From: Limnanthes douglasii subsp. nivea
Taxonomy: Eukaryota > Streptophyta > Magnoliopsida > Brassicales > Limnanthaceae
Reading direction: 5' to 3'
Length of the DNA: 64,000 bases
Assembly (NCBI GenBank): GCA_036936605.1
Contig: JAUPFV010000005.1
Location: forward strand, 157,171,195-157,235,194
Below the pieces are notes generated by a model. It did no database searches, was not told where the DNA came from, and was given only the letters and a program-made list of their open reading frames with translations. Position 1 is the first letter of the stretch. The number at the start of each line of letters is the position of its first letter. A program made the translations under genes and the position numbers. This document shows positions 1 through 11,899 of this stretch, in pieces.

Positions 1-1139
1 ATGAAGAGCCATCACAATTAAGCTTGAGCCTATTAGGAGAGGGAGGGTGTCACTTAATATAAACACAGTCTTTTGTATTTAGCAGATGATTAAAACAATG
101 AATACGTCTTGGTTTATGAAAATTATTGATCCAATGCTTAGGTTTAATCAATGAAGATCTATCTAATGTAGTAATGAGATATGTGACATGATCAATGGTC
201 GACTTAGCAGAACCAGGTAAACTTTCATGTTTCATTTTGTTTCCAGCAATCCATATTGACCATACTATTAGGGGAGGTAGAATCGTTCTTACATGAGTTT
301 GTTTTGATGTAGATGAGAACCACTTAGACAGGAAACAAACAAGTGATTTAAAGTTTCATTATCAGAACAAAACTGACATTTAGACACTAAATTGAATCCT
401 CTGGTTTGAAACTGGAATGAAATGATTAATTACTCTCCACAAAGTAATTGAACATTTTTTTGGTGAAATGTTGTTCCAGATTTTACTTTTGAAAGTGGAT
501 TGTACATTCTTAAGTCTTATTTCACCCTAGGATAGTTTAAGGTTGAATTTACAGTCTAGAGAAGGTTTCCATACGATAGAATCCTCACTATTTGGATTGA
601 TTGATATTATTGATATTTCGTTGATTTCAGATTCATTTATTACATCATTCCTTAGTTTAGGCATGTTCCATGAATAATTGTTCCAGAATTCATTTACCTT
701 AGTTTGTTTGTACCAATTACTTGGTACATTAGGAACTAGTTGTATTAATGCCTTAGAATTATGTCACTTATTTAAGTATAAATCTATATTACCATTTCCA
801 ATAATCCAATAAATATTTTCCTCCACTTGAGACCTGACTTTTAACATTCTTTTCCATACTTTTGAATCTAATTGTTTTGTTAAGACTTGTAATGAATGCA
901 ATTCTGAACAATAAATATCATGCATTGAATTTGCCCATAAAGATTTGTTTTCCCTAAAGTTATTCCACAGCTTAAATGAAAAGGCAAATTGAATGTTTGA
1001 GAGATCTCTAATATTAAGACCGTAATTCTCTTATAGATTAGGATACTCTGCATATAATAGAGAGGATATGCTAATATGACTGATTTGATCAAAATCAATC
1101 TACCACCAAATAATAAAGATTTATAATTCTAGTGATCAA

Positions 1140-2340
1140 TATTAGATCTTATTTTCTCAATAATTCCATCATAATGACAGTTTTATTAGATAGAAATACA
1201 GGTATACCTAGAATTTTGAAGGGCGGGTAGCCATGTTTGAATCCTAGAATATTCTCAAGAATACTAATACGTTGTTTGGTCAAGCTAAATAAAGATATAA
1301 AAGTTGTTTTTTGTCTATTGATTTGTTGACCAGATAATAGTTGATAATCATTCATGAAGCTATAAATCTTTATAACATTTCTAACTTAGCCATTTAGGAA
1401 CAAAACAACATCATCTGCAAAGGCTAAGCAATTGATGTTGAGAGAATCTCTAGTTATGTAAATGAGTTGAGGGTCTAAAGATACATATTTATTGATTCCC
1501 CTAATTAAGAACTCTTCTGCTATAATGAAAAGAGAGGGGGATAGTGGATCCCCCTATCTAATTCTATTATATGATTTAAAAAATCCATAAGCAATGCTAT
1601 TAATAATAACATAATAGAATATGTTTTCAATTCCTCTTTTGATTAAGTTGATTACTTTGTTACAAAAACCAAAAGATTACATGACTTGGTAGATGAAATT
1701 AAAACTCAGATCATGTACCAATTGGAAAGAGTTTGGGTACACATAATATACGGAGGGACTAATTGGAACCTGTCATGCAATCTTTTAAAACTTAAGCCAT
1801 CAAGATTTTGATATTACCCATAATATTACTACCTCTTTGTTTTTTGTTAAGATCATGTACCAATTCCTGAGTGATCAATATGTTATCATGTATATTCCTA
1901 TTAGGTACACATGCACCGTGTTCTTTTGAAATTATTTTTGGTAGTAATGTTAACAAATAAGTTTTGATATGATTCTATTAAAAACAGAGCACAAACTTAT
2001 TGGTCTAAAGTCTGACCAAGTTTTAGGAGGATTTGTCTTAGGTATTAAGCAAATATTCATTGGACACGTGCCTTTTGGAAATGTAGAGTTATTAAAATAA
2101 GCAATAATTGCATTTGTTAGGTCTTCTTTAATAATTGACCAACACTCTTGATATAATCTAGAGTTGAAACCATCAACTCCAGATACATTACATCTATTTA
2201 AGCTCTTAATAACTAGATATATTTCATCAATTGTAGGATTAACTAATAAAGAACTATTATCATGGTCATTAATTAATCTAGGGATTATGTCAGTTTGGAA
2301 TTCAGGAACAACTACACCAGGTTTATTGTTCAATAACTCT
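1140..2340 (-). pseudogene. LINE ORF2 reverse transcriptase remnant
   Basis: The frame at 1950-2333 carries the N-terminal RT blocks (SGVDGFNSRLYQ, CLIPKT, FRPISLCSVFNRIISK). The AFADD catalytic motif is readable at about 1404-1425. The thumb region at 1149-1355 begins with YQLLSGQQINRQKT. Several stops and shifts separate the blocks. The FADD aspartates are intact but the frame is not. Confidence 0.85.
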
Positions 2341-2599
2341 TGAAAATAGTTGATAATTGATTCTCTTATTAGTTTTTTATCTTCTATTAGGATATTGTTC
2401 TCAATAATCTCATTTATTATGTTCCTGTTTCTTCTTTTCTTAACAAAATTGTGAAAGATTTTAGTATAATTATCTCTATCTTTTAGCCACGTTGAAGCAC
2501 TCTTTTACTGCCAGAGGGTCTCTTCTCTAGCAAGAAAAACTAAATGTTTAGCTTTTAACTCACAAGTTTCTTATTATTCTCTATGGAGTATGAATGTTC

Positions 2600-3490
2600 T
2601 AGGGTAATTTTAGTTATATCAATTTCATCTTTAGTTTTTTCAATGCAATCAAATATGTTACCGAAAACTTATTTATTCCAAGTTTTAAGTGATTTTTAAG
2701 CCTCTTAAGTCTAAACCAGAATAAATATATTGGTGAGTTGGTAAATGGTGAAATATCTATTGACAGGTTCCAATTATTTCTCACAGTAATATCAAAATCC
2801 TGATGGATTAACCACATATTTTGGAATCTAAATGATGGTTTAGGGTCTGTTGACAAAGTTGAGACATAATTCACTAAGGGTGAGTGATCTGACCCAGTTA
2901 TGGTCAGATATCTCACCCTAGTGATGTCAAAGTATTCTCTCCAATAATCATTGTGTAAAACATTGTCCAAGCGTTTCCACTTATGATTATTAGACCAAAT
3001 GAAATTTGATCCTGAAAATCCAGGATCCTAAAGCTTATAGTCCAGAATCATGTTGTTTAAAATCCTCCATTCCATTCATACACAGAGTAGCACAGTTTAA
3101 TTGTTCTCTTGCATTAGAGATTGTGTTAAAATCGCCAACAACAAGCCAATGGTCATTATTTTCAAACAAGTTTCTCAATTGATCCCAAAGAGACAGTCTT
3201 TTGAGTCTCTTATACACTATGGTAACCAATACTCCTTTCGACAAGTTGATCAGAATTCAAAAGTATCTCAATTTTATAGGATTTTCTCCAAAACGACCAA
3301 ATTTTATTATTTATATTGCCAAAAGAATGTTCAAAACCAAGTTTTTTATAAGTTTTTTCCATCTTTGCAATAGATATCAGAGGCTCTTGCAGCACTATAA
3401 GATCAATTGAATATTTCTTAACAATATGTTTTATTCTTCTTAAAGTGGCTTGATTCCCAACTCCTCTAGCATTCCAATTTAGAAATGTGA
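2600..3490 (-). pseudogene. LINE ORF2 endonuclease (EEP) remnant
   Basis: Frames on the minus strand give, in order, a WNARG start (about 3460-3490), LQEP (3390), VVGDFNTI (about 3140) and GSDHSPL (about 2900). These are the active-site blocks of apurinic-type LINE endonucleases (Asn, Glu, Asp-x-Asn, Ser-Asp-His). The motifs survive but sit in different frames separated by stops, so no active enzyme can be made. In a live LINE this domain nicks the target DNA. Confidence 0.85.
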
Positions 3491-3597
3491 TTGTAATTTT
3501 TTAATGATCTTAGAGGATCTAACAGATCTTTTGAAGTTAACTGGCTTGTTAATGAAATTGTTTTTAAAACTTTTTATCTTTGTCCTATTTGTTTTCC

Positions 3598-4260
3598 TTA
3601 GACTTTTAGGTTCTTTTTTTCCATTTGTTTGGTGACTCGAGACTGAGGTAAACTTAAATTAGGTCTTTCACTTATAAGGTCACAAGATTCATTTTCAGAA
3701 AGGTTTTCTTCATTAGAAATATTAAAAGAGTTACTTCGATTGATGGATTGAATTGCTTCAATCACATCACATTCATTAACTTCAGGTAAAGCATTTTTTT
3801 TATTAAAAACAAGGCTATTCTTTTCAATTATTTTCTGTTTGGATATGTTAAGGGCTAGTCTAGGGAAGAAATTTTCATTTTGTACCTTGGTGGTACTAAG
3901 TTGAGTATTATTAATTTCTCTAGACACTTTCTTATCATATTCTCGGATTCTTCAAATTTGACGAATTTGTAGTCCTCTTCATGTCCACATGTAACTTTTG
4001 CATGCAAGAAACCCAACCTGATTCTTCGATTCGTCTCTGGGTTCACCTTCCTTAAGTTTTTCACCATATCAGCATATGAACTCCTTGTGGTAGTCGGTTG
4101 TCGGTGGTTTGGGAAATCTTCAAAGATTGGGTTGTTGAAGAACGCCTGAATTGTTCCTACTGTTGTTGCATGTCCCGTTGATGGTGTTGGATTGTAAGGA
4201 AGCTTTAGTAGTAATCTTTTCCTTCTTGGTCGTTATTGCTTTCATGATTCTAGGATGGAA
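3598..4260 (-). pseudogene. LINE ORF1 remnant, internally deleted
   Basis: Two overlapping frames remain. The first (3855-4067) reads as the N-terminal part of a plant L1 ORF1, with a SYADMVK-like start just upstream and a FLHAKVT segment. The second (3598-3927) is the acidic, Ser/Asn-rich C-terminal linker, with an ECDVIEAIQSINRSN stretch that resembles the linker of the LINE at 43129 (SNEVIEALHTIELSNP). The central DUF4283-like core and the CCHC zinc knuckle expected between them are missing, so ORF1 has lost its nucleic-acid-binding centre. Confidence 0.65.
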
Positions 4261-4689
4261 GAAGATTTGTAAGTTCTTCGAGAGGAAGAACATTTTTTTG
4301 TGGAACCGTCATTGAAATTTCTAGGGATCAGAAATATGAGAAAGGGAAAAACGATAGAGAGATAGATAGGCATCGAGAGGCTAGTTTCTGCTAAGCGGGT
4401 TGCGATTGTGGCCTAGAAACCAAGAAGCCCTTTTTGGTTTCTTGGAGCCCCACTTGAACCCCATCCAGGCATTAAGTTTTGTGAATTTTCTCTAGACGTT
4501 ACTTATATTTATAACAAAAGAAAAATTATTTAAAACATTTACTCCAAAGTCAATATGAACAAACATATATTAAGACGGAATTATGTGAACTTGTACTCAA
4601 ATTTTATTTAATACTTTTAAGATGGTTATGTTTATATTATTTTTTATTTGAAATTGATTCGATTGAACCAAGGTCAAATATCGTGTTTA

Positions 4690-5060
4690 AAACAGTCGAA
4701 GTTTTTCGAGTTTCATTATTAAAATTCTAAAAAAATGAATATGGTGTAAAGAGTTTAATTGCCAGGAAGGTTTACTATAAATTTTAGATTGCATGTAGTT
4801 TTGTGCGTTTCAAAAAAAATAAAATTTAATGGCTAAATTGACCGAGCACAACTATATAAGACCCATGTCAAGGAAGTCGTCGAAGCTCTTTGAGTTTCAC
4901 CATCAATACCGTTAAAAGAATCGAGTGTGGCGCAAACATTTCACTTGAAATCAAGGCTTGTTGTAGTTTTTACATTGTGTGTAATTTTAGTCGTGCTTCG
5001 ATAACAAATAAATAGTCCACTAAGAACAACTTCATAAAACTCATGTCAATGAAACTGTGT
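4690..5060. repeat. Diverged tandem units, period about 185 bp
   Basis: Two adjacent units start at about 4695 (gtcgaagtttttcgagtttc) and 4880 (gtcgaagctctttgagtttc). Each contains, in the same order, a gtgtaa/gtggcgcaaa segment, a tgtagtttt segment, a caactatataagacccatgtcaa-like segment, and then the next unit. Part of a third unit recurs at about 5735-5840. The sequence is clearly diverged and non-coding; no known element is recognised. Confidence 0.6.
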
Positions 5061-5482
5061 TTTTTTTATAAATATTTTATGCTTCACAATTATTGGGCGG
5101 AGTTTCATATCGAATAGTCATAAACAATGACATAAACTGACTCTCCATGACCCAACAAAAAATGTAAAATAAAAATTTGAAACCGATATTTTTATAGTAA
5201 AGGCATTAATCTTAAGTTAGTCCAATATATTTAACTATAAACCCATCCTTTTTTTTCTCATAAGTCACGGAAGACACTAAACTTGCAAATATAATGTTAT
5301 AAAGTGTTGGGAATGCATGCTCAAGATTGATTTTCTAACTCAAAGAGAGCATAAATCATGCTTTGGTATTTACTTTTTATATGAAAAAAACACCTCTAAA
5401 AAAATAAGCATAGAACTGAGATCACCTAAGCATCGTGCACTATGTATTATAAATATAAAAAACTTATCATTTTGATACCTTC
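4965..5482 (+). repeat. Direct repeat copy A (about 520 bp)
   Basis: This stretch matches 5755-6304 almost end to end. Shared landmarks in order include cataaaactcatgtc, agtcataaacaatgacataaa, actataaac, ttataaagtgtt, atttactttttat, gcatagaactgagatcacct and tgtattataaatataaaaa. It has no coding content. Confidence 0.8.
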
Positions 5483-5554
5483 AGTTCTTAAAGCTCAATA
5501 GAAACCCTACGTTTTTAACTCATTATCAAAGATGCATTTGATAAGGATTTACCT

Positions 5555-5555
<1 letters not shown>

Positions 5556-5617
<62 letters not shown>
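5556..5617. repeat. (TA)n microsatellite
   Basis: About 30 uninterrupted TA dinucleotides. It lies between the two direct-repeat copies. Confidence 0.98.
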
Positions 5618-5619
<2 letters not shown>

Positions 5620-5754
5620 TCAAACATAGTGGAAGAGTCAACAATCCATTTAAAACATCATATAATATTTCATATAGTTGTTTTGGCAATATATATTATT
5701 TACGGAAAAATATTATATTATAACATATATTCCATTTGACAACAATGTTTGTTA

Positions 5755-6304
5755 TAGATTTTACATTTTGTACAATATTGGTCACACTTCGAAGACAAAT
5801 AAAACTTATTGAGCAAAACTGCATAAAACTCATGTCTAGCAAACTATTTCTTTTTTAAATATTATACGATAGTTTCATTATAAGCATGTAATACAAGTTC
5901 TCATGCTTCATAATTATTTAGAATAGTTCAAGACCGAGTAGTCATAAACAATGACATAAATTGACTCTCGTTAACCCAAAAAAAGATAAAACAAAAACCT
6001 TATAATTGATGCTTTTCTGGTAAAGACACTCATCTCAAGCTATAATCTGATATAGCTAACTATAAACTCATTTTTTTCATAAGTCAGAGAACACATTAAA
6101 CTTGAAAATATAATTTTATAAAGTGTTCGACATGCATACTTAAGAATGATTTTCTAACTGAAATGAAGAATAAATCATGTTATGCTATGGTATTTACTTT
6201 TTATTAAAAAAAACACCTCTAAAAATGAATAAGCATAGAACTGAGATCACCTCAACATCATACATTATGTATTATAAATATAAAAAACTTATCATTTTAA
6301 CACC
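5755..6304 (+). repeat. Direct repeat copy B (about 550 bp)
   Basis: Second copy of 4965-5482, same orientation, with an extra insert of about 40 bp near 5870-5910. The copies are separated by about 270 bp that include the TA microsatellite. Divergence by eye is substantial, so the duplication is old. Confidence 0.8.
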
Positions 6305-6309
6305 GTAAT

Positions 6310-7110
6310 TTAATATGACATCAACTTATATGTATATATGTGTGTATAAATTACCAACGTCACTCACGCATAGTGAATTACTCCTCGTGGTTCATGTTTC
6401 TCAAAAAAGAAAGCATCAACTCAAGTAAAAAATAAAAATATCTTCGTTCTCTACACCTCTGTACTCGTTGTGATCACTGTTCTCGTTGGTAACCATAGCT
6501 AGAGAGTTACTGTCATCTTCCCATGGCAAATTATTCATAGGAGTGCAAAAAAAATTCAACTTCAATGTAAATATAGTAACTTAATTTTTTCACCTAAAAA
6601 GGGTTGTAGAAAAAAAATAGAATATATCTTTAACCTTTTAGAACTTTCCTTTTATTTTATTTGAAATATGAGTCCAAATTGTAAAAATCTTGACATGGAA
6701 ATAAAACATAATCTTGAGAACATAGTATATAACGGTTAAAAAAGAAAAGAACCATAATAAGTCATTATATCTCTGGTTCAAATGTGCAACAAAACACACA
6801 TTCTTCTGAACCATTTAGTCCAGCTAAGACTCTTATTACCATTAAAAAACTACATTGTCATTTTTTGGGAATATGATTACTTTTTGTTTCTTTTATCATC
6901 CACATTAAACTCATATGTTCATATCCTTTGTTTTTTGACAAAACCAACCTTGAAAACATTACTAACTGTTTTAAATTTTTAAACCCTGAAAACCGAGTAC
7001 CTTTAAATATGACCATTCTGATTTCTGTGGATATGAGTTTCGCGTTCTATCCATTGAAACATTTTATTTTATACATAGTAATATTATATTATATATTTAT
7101 GTTTTGCGTA
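6310..7110. other. Non-coding AT-rich stretch
   Basis: No domain, RNA gene or repeat is recognised; the short open frames here are low-complexity. Confidence 0.5.
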
Positions 7111-7121
7111 GTACCTTAACA

Positions 7122-7312
7122 TCTTCATCTTCGTTGAAAGGTATCAACTTTGGTGAAATTATGCATACTCATATTATAAAATCAGGTTGGTTGTCTAGCA
7201 TTTTTCTAAGAAATATATTTGCTGATTTATATGCAAAAACATCATTAGTATTTAATGCATCGAGAGTGTTTGATCAAATTCATTTGAAGAATATATGCAA
7301 GAATAAAATATT
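7122..7312 (+). pseudogene. Pentatricopeptide repeat (PPR) protein fragment
   Basis: The frame reads GEIMHTHIIKSGW, then FLRNIFADLYAKTSLVFNASRVFDQI. This fits two successive PLS-type PPR motifs as found in organelle RNA-binding proteins, where GKQIHAHVIKSG and ALIDMYAKCG...ARRVFDEM are the usual wording. Only about 60 residues remain, with no start, no upstream repeats and a stop at 7334. It is a truncated gene piece in AT-rich DNA and is probably non-functional. Confidence 0.7.
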
Positions 7313-7339
7313 AAATTTAAATCAGTCACACTAACATTA

Positions 7340-8380
7340 AACCAAAAAAAGTTTGAAGTCATGTACGATAAATCACTTGAAACGTCAAATATAAAAATCA
7401 GAAACCCATAAGCCCTGTAAGCCCAACTTTCATTCACATTTTGAGGATTTTCTTCTCCGCGTTGTACCATTTAAATGCAGGAGGGTTCTTGGTAGAAGGA
7501 TTATATATATAAAATCAAGAAATAAAATTTCTCATAAAAACTATAGACTCAAAATCTTAAATTCACTTATTAAGAAAACAAAATTGATACATAAGTTATT
7601 ATACCTCATACTTAATCTTCAATGAGACATTATACTTTCACCGAGCTTGAATCTATCAATCTTTTTCTACAAACCTTGAAACTGAAATGTATGTATTAAA
7701 ATGTTATTAACTATGTTCCGCTCACTATTCATAAAAAAAAGCAAGAGCACTCGGTAAAAAATATCGTACAAACACATGAAAAATAATAAAGCTTACCGTT
7801 TTTATTGAATTATCATCAATGAAGATCCGATATATATGTTACCACAAAATCAGTAACTTCATAACCCAATATTCCTCTGCCAATTATTTTGAAATTTATA
7901 TATTTTGTGACCATAAATATTGTAGAAGTTTTAAATACATAAATTATAGTAACCCTTAACACAACTACTTTAAGCCTATAAACATTGGGTTTATAATGAA
8001 TTTATGATACACAATACATATCAGATAAAGTCAAATTTAAAACAAAGATTTACTTGGATGATATACTATTTGACTTATATACCTAACTATTTGTCTAGTT
8101 TCAAATATATTGGTAATTATCCATGAGAAGACAAAATAAATTTTGGTGAAATAAATAAATAATCATAATAATTTTATAAAATTCGCTTTTATTTCTTTAA
8201 ACTAATAAAAGATTGTTAATAAAAAAATTATTTTTATATAATTTTCATACCTAAAGATAATGTTCGACTAATACAATTAGTTTTTTTGGAATTGTTCAAG
8301 CCAAATAAAATTACTTCGCTTTACAAATTATAGACAAGTTTATTAAAATATTTATGAGTTTCACTTTTTCACTTTTGTCA
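7340..8380. other. Non-coding AT-rich stretch
   Basis: No recognisable gene. Homopolymer runs and TA-rich segments only. Confidence 0.5.
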
Positions 8381-8560
8381 TTTTTTGTTTAGTTGGCTGA
8401 CTTGGATCGTTTTATTTTTTATAGTTCTCATTTTATTATTTTATAGTTCGGTTCAGTTTAGTGTGCTTCGACGTGTTGCGATTCGGCTCGGTTCAATTTG
8501 GACACATCTGGGTTCGACGAATTTAAACTGAATAATTTTTTCATTTAATTATATTGGATA
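8380..8560. repeat. GGTTCGG-type repeat, possible non-autonomous DNA transposon
   Basis: Runs such as gttcggttcagttt and gattcggctcggttc resemble the cggttcggtt-rich repeats common in plant genomes and often assigned to hAT-like non-autonomous elements. Similar composition occurs at 30040-30260 and in NOL6 intron 25. No clear ends are seen, so the class is an inference. Confidence 0.35.
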
Positions 8561-8740
8561 ACAAACAAAATAATTAAAAGTAAAATGATAACCATAATTA
8601 TTTTTTAAAATACAACTTATTTTGTTAGATGATAAGATAATTCATAACCAAAACAATATTATTCTTGCGAAAGAATATGTTTCTAAAACATAATTTTTTT
8701 AATCAGCCTCGCAAATATAATAATAACAAATACATCCATA

Positions 8741-8948
8741 GCCCCCAAGGGGTAACCGAGTTGGTGGAGTACGACATGCTTATGATCAAAGGTAATGAGT
8801 TTGAGTTCATCTACAAACACTTTCTTGGCCGAGTCTATCATTTGTGTGGTTTACCTTCTAGCGTTGGTTTATAGGCTATTTCGTCAGACTGCGGGTTTAC
8901 CTTGTGTACACTCGTTGAGTAGTGGCAGTGGGTTTCCTCCGGAAAAAG
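8741..8948 (+). mobile_element. tRNA-derived SINE
   Basis: The 208-bp segment opens with gcccccaaggggtaaccgag and continues with gttggtggag, a good Pol III A box. About 35 bp on is a degenerate B box (gagtttgagttcatct). The 3' half contains gggtttaccttgtgtacac and ends in tttcctccgg plus a short A-run. It is flanked by a near-perfect 13-bp target-site duplication, aaatacatccata at 8728-8740 and aaatacatcaata at 8949-8961. The body resembles Au-like plant SINEs, but that family name is from memory and should be searched. Confidence 0.82.
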
Positions 8949-9284
8949 AAATACATCAATACATAATTACATAAAAAAATTGTCACAAATAATATATATT
9001 TTATCATATTAAAGTTGTATTTTTTTTTCTCAAAACTATGAAAGCAAATTTACAGAATTAGCAAAATATAAATACAAAATAATGAATAATTGAAAATTAA
9101 AAAACACACAACAAAAATGCATATATAATCCATACAATCGGATACCAAACACATACAAAAATCATAATAAATTAACCTTCATGTTTATTTTTTGTTAATG
9201 TTGGATGATGTTAATTCACTATCATTCATATATTTAGTTAACTCGATAAGATAAAAAAACCATAAAACATTTCTAAAAAAGGGA

Positions 9285-9900
9285 AAAAAAATACTCTTTC
9301 GAGTGGTAATTTGAGAATTTTCACTATTTATAAAACTGACACTTATTAAAAAAATCCATAAAATATTTAGAACTCTATTTATTATATATTTTATGACATA
9401 TTTACTTTATGAAGTTGCATACCATAAAATTTACTAGAACTTAACATTTTACTTCCTAAAACTTACTACAATAAAAAAGTCAAAACTAAAACTCACCAAA
9501 ACTCTCTTTTTCAACTTCTTAAAAATAAACAATCATGTCCAAAATAAAAGAAGAATATGTTACTCCACAAACCAGCATGAACATTGGAGATATATCTACT
9601 TTTTTCTCTTTATATTTTTTCAAAAATAAGTTTTTTTTAAATAAAAAAAAAACTTAGATTTTGTTTGACAATGGTGCTCATGTGATGTTCTTCGCCATCG
9701 TCATGACAGACAATATGATACTTTCTACCAAGTTGATGGCGGAGAACATGATATGGACGTCATCTCATTGATAGGTGCAATGAACTAGGAAGCATCTAAA
9801 TTGCAGACTACATGACATATCCGCCATTTTGTTAGCGGAGGCAATGACTTGTGCGTCATCTAGATGACAGACTCAATGACCTGGGTGCCATGGGCTTGTT
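9285..9900 (+). mobile_element. MULE-like terminal region
   Basis: This stretch matches 61010-61590 in reverse complement over roughly 550 bp, including the segments equivalent to tttataaat, atgcaacttcat, agtaaaatgtta, agttttggtgag and ttcgccatcgtcatgac. It contains internal short repeats (gcggagaacatgatat, gcggaggcaatgactt). It lies directly before a MULE/FAR1-type transposase N-terminus, which suggests that it is the 5' terminal region of that element. Exact ends and a target duplication were not established. Confidence 0.6.
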
Positions 9901-9964
9901 GGCATAGTCTTATCTAATCTGGTTTCTGGATTTGATTGACTTGATTGCTTTATATGCTTTGTAG

Positions 9965-10370
9965 GAGGTTATCCAAGGTGATATATCAGTTGTTGTGGAT
10001 TATGCTCACAATTTTGTAACTTATGATGAGTAAATCTTAGATTCGATGACTGAATGGGTAAAAGAAAATGGTAAGACACTTGGGTTTTCGATTAAAATAA
10101 CATTTAGAAAAATGGAAAAGAGGAATAACACGTGGAGTAGATTATAAATGCAAGAGATCTGATAGCTTTAAGTCTACAGTGAAAGAGTGTGCATAAGAAT
10201 AAGGCGCACAGTAGTAAGAAAGGCAATTATCCTTTTCATTTGGTTGATAATCCGGTTAAAAGTGATGATAAGTGGGCCTTAAGTGTCATTTACTGCAAAC
10301 ACAACCACAATCTGATTGTGTATGTACAAGGAAATTTGCAATACTCGTAGTTAAAACCAAAGAAAAACGT
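9965..10370 (+). pseudogene. MULE transposase N-terminal fragment (FAR1-type zinc domain)
   Basis: Frames give ILDSMTEWVKENGKTLGFSI followed by a CKRSD cysteine and then YPFHLVDN, DDKWALSVIYCKHNHN. This is the order of the WRKY/GCM1-type zinc-binding domain (Cys, Cys, His-x-His) at the start of MuDR-like transposases and FAR1/FHY3 proteins. Stop codons interrupt it and it ends at about 10349. No transposase catalytic (DDE) domain follows, so this is a truncated relic linked to the terminal region at 9285-9900. Confidence 0.65.
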
Positions 10371-10559
10371 GTTTGTCGATGTTTTGACTAGTAAACAAAA
10401 CTGATGGTTTCACAAATATCTGAAGGGGAATTCTGTAAATATATTTAGAATAAAGTCACACAGATTTTTAGATAGATAAATTGACATATGAAAGTTAGAG
10501 AAGGAAATAAAGTTAGGTAAAAATGGTTGGGTGACATTAATTATGTTTTGCGTGAAAAA

Positions 10560-11890
10560 TGTTTTATATAATAATATTGCCCATGACCTACATGGTCAAT
10601 GGGCATATATTGATAACCTGTAATGGGATATTTAATCCTACTCATTCTTATCAATTTACAAACACTAAACATACTTATTTTTTTATTACACAAAATATGT
10701 TTAATATTCGACATGCATTAAATTGGTACCACAAAGTAAATTCTCGTCCGGTATTTTATCGGTTCGATACGTGGGTCAGATGATTCGGTCCGTATAAGTA
10801 GCCCTTAAATAATTGTGAAGGTTCTTAGGGAGGACTAATTCATGCACCACTTCTTACTTCACTCATACTTTCATTCAGGGAGGACTAAACTATGAACTGA
10901 TTTGGGCTTCATTCGTACACTCGATCTGAATTGTAACCATCACCAATTTATCTTAATTGATTATAGCTGAGTAACATTACTTCTAATTATAATTGTTTTG
11001 AATATTTCTACTCTCATGTATATCATGCATGGATTTAATCTTGTATGTGTGTCACAATATTTTTTTAACCATGTCCTATATCTTTAGTTATGCAGCGTGT
11101 GGGACATCTAATTTCCTAATGCAGGTATTTGTTGGGCCTAAGAGAAGGCTTTGTTGGGCTTCCATATTTCCCTTTATAAATATGTCATCCCCTCTCACTA
11201 ATTTTCACTTCTTATTATTTTTAGACATAAAGAGAAGCTTATATTTTCATCGACCATAAACCCTACTTTTTAGCCCAATCACCACCACAAAAAAAAAACA
11301 TTATGGTAGTAACCTTACTATTTTTCACTCTTTAATGCCATATATCATATTCAAAGTTATATGTTTTGTATCGAAAATGTTGTAGATAATTGGTAATCAA
11401 TCTCTAAAAAATTCAAGGCGAGAAGATAATCATGAAGAGCTGTTGGGCTTCCAGACAAAAGATACGTTAAAATTATTTAAGTATTTGACTATGGAGGAGA
11501 CATTTCCAGTATGGGGCATTTCAAATTGGTTGATCCCACATCCTCTAATGTTCCTTTGATTTAGCCTTCATCATAAAACAATTATCCCGACCGACAGACA
11601 CGATCCCTAGGAAACGAGCACAAAGTATAACTAATATGTTTTATTCCAATGGGTTACTCTCTTAAATAAATCTTTCATGTGTTCAGAAAAAAAAAAGTTA
11701 TTCTCTGTGCCACCAAGAACAGAAGAATAAACGGTTAAATACAATACATGCACCCCAATATCAAGTTATACCCCATAGTAGTCGGTTGGGTGTAGTGTTA
11801 ATATTTCCCTTAGAGCTCAGGGGATCGTTGTCCCTCAAGCTACATTTCTAGAGGGGTCTCAAAGTAGACGACTTGCAGCTAGAAACAAAC
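10560..11890. other. Non-coding stretch; weak promoter-like segment
   Basis: No gene is recognised. At 10830-10890 the 12-mer agggaggactaa occurs twice. At about 11165-11180 a ctttataaatatg TATA-like box is followed within 100 bp by ataaaccct. This could be an old LTR or the promoter of the plus-strand frame downstream, but evidence is thin. Confidence 0.35.
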
Positions 11891-11899
11891 TGATACGGT

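Larger units (their letters stand above)
1..4490 (-). mobile_element. L1-type LINE relic, 3' end cut by window edge
   Basis: Reading the minus strand from about 4490 down, the parts lie in LINE order: CT-rich leader (about 4270-4490), ORF1 pieces (3598-4260), endonuclease (2600-3490), reverse transcriptase (1140-2340), post-RT region (50-1100). The last piece (50-300) aligns with the linker just before RNase H in the related LINE at 25413-25700, so RNase H should lie left of position 1. Frameshifts and stops break every domain, so this is a dead copy. The domain order and its similarity to three other LINE copies in this window make the call secure; the exact 5' end is uncertain. Confidence 0.9.

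Noticed and set aside
5532..5723. 63-residue frame with IYIYIY run
   Set aside because: Translation of the TA microsatellite.
4690..6304. CRISPR-like array
   Set aside because: Units are long, diverged and without regular spacers, in a plant nuclear sequence.
8741..8948. A functional tRNA gene
   Set aside because: The A box is good but the B box is degenerate and no cloverleaf closes; length, flanking duplication and 3' half fit a SINE.
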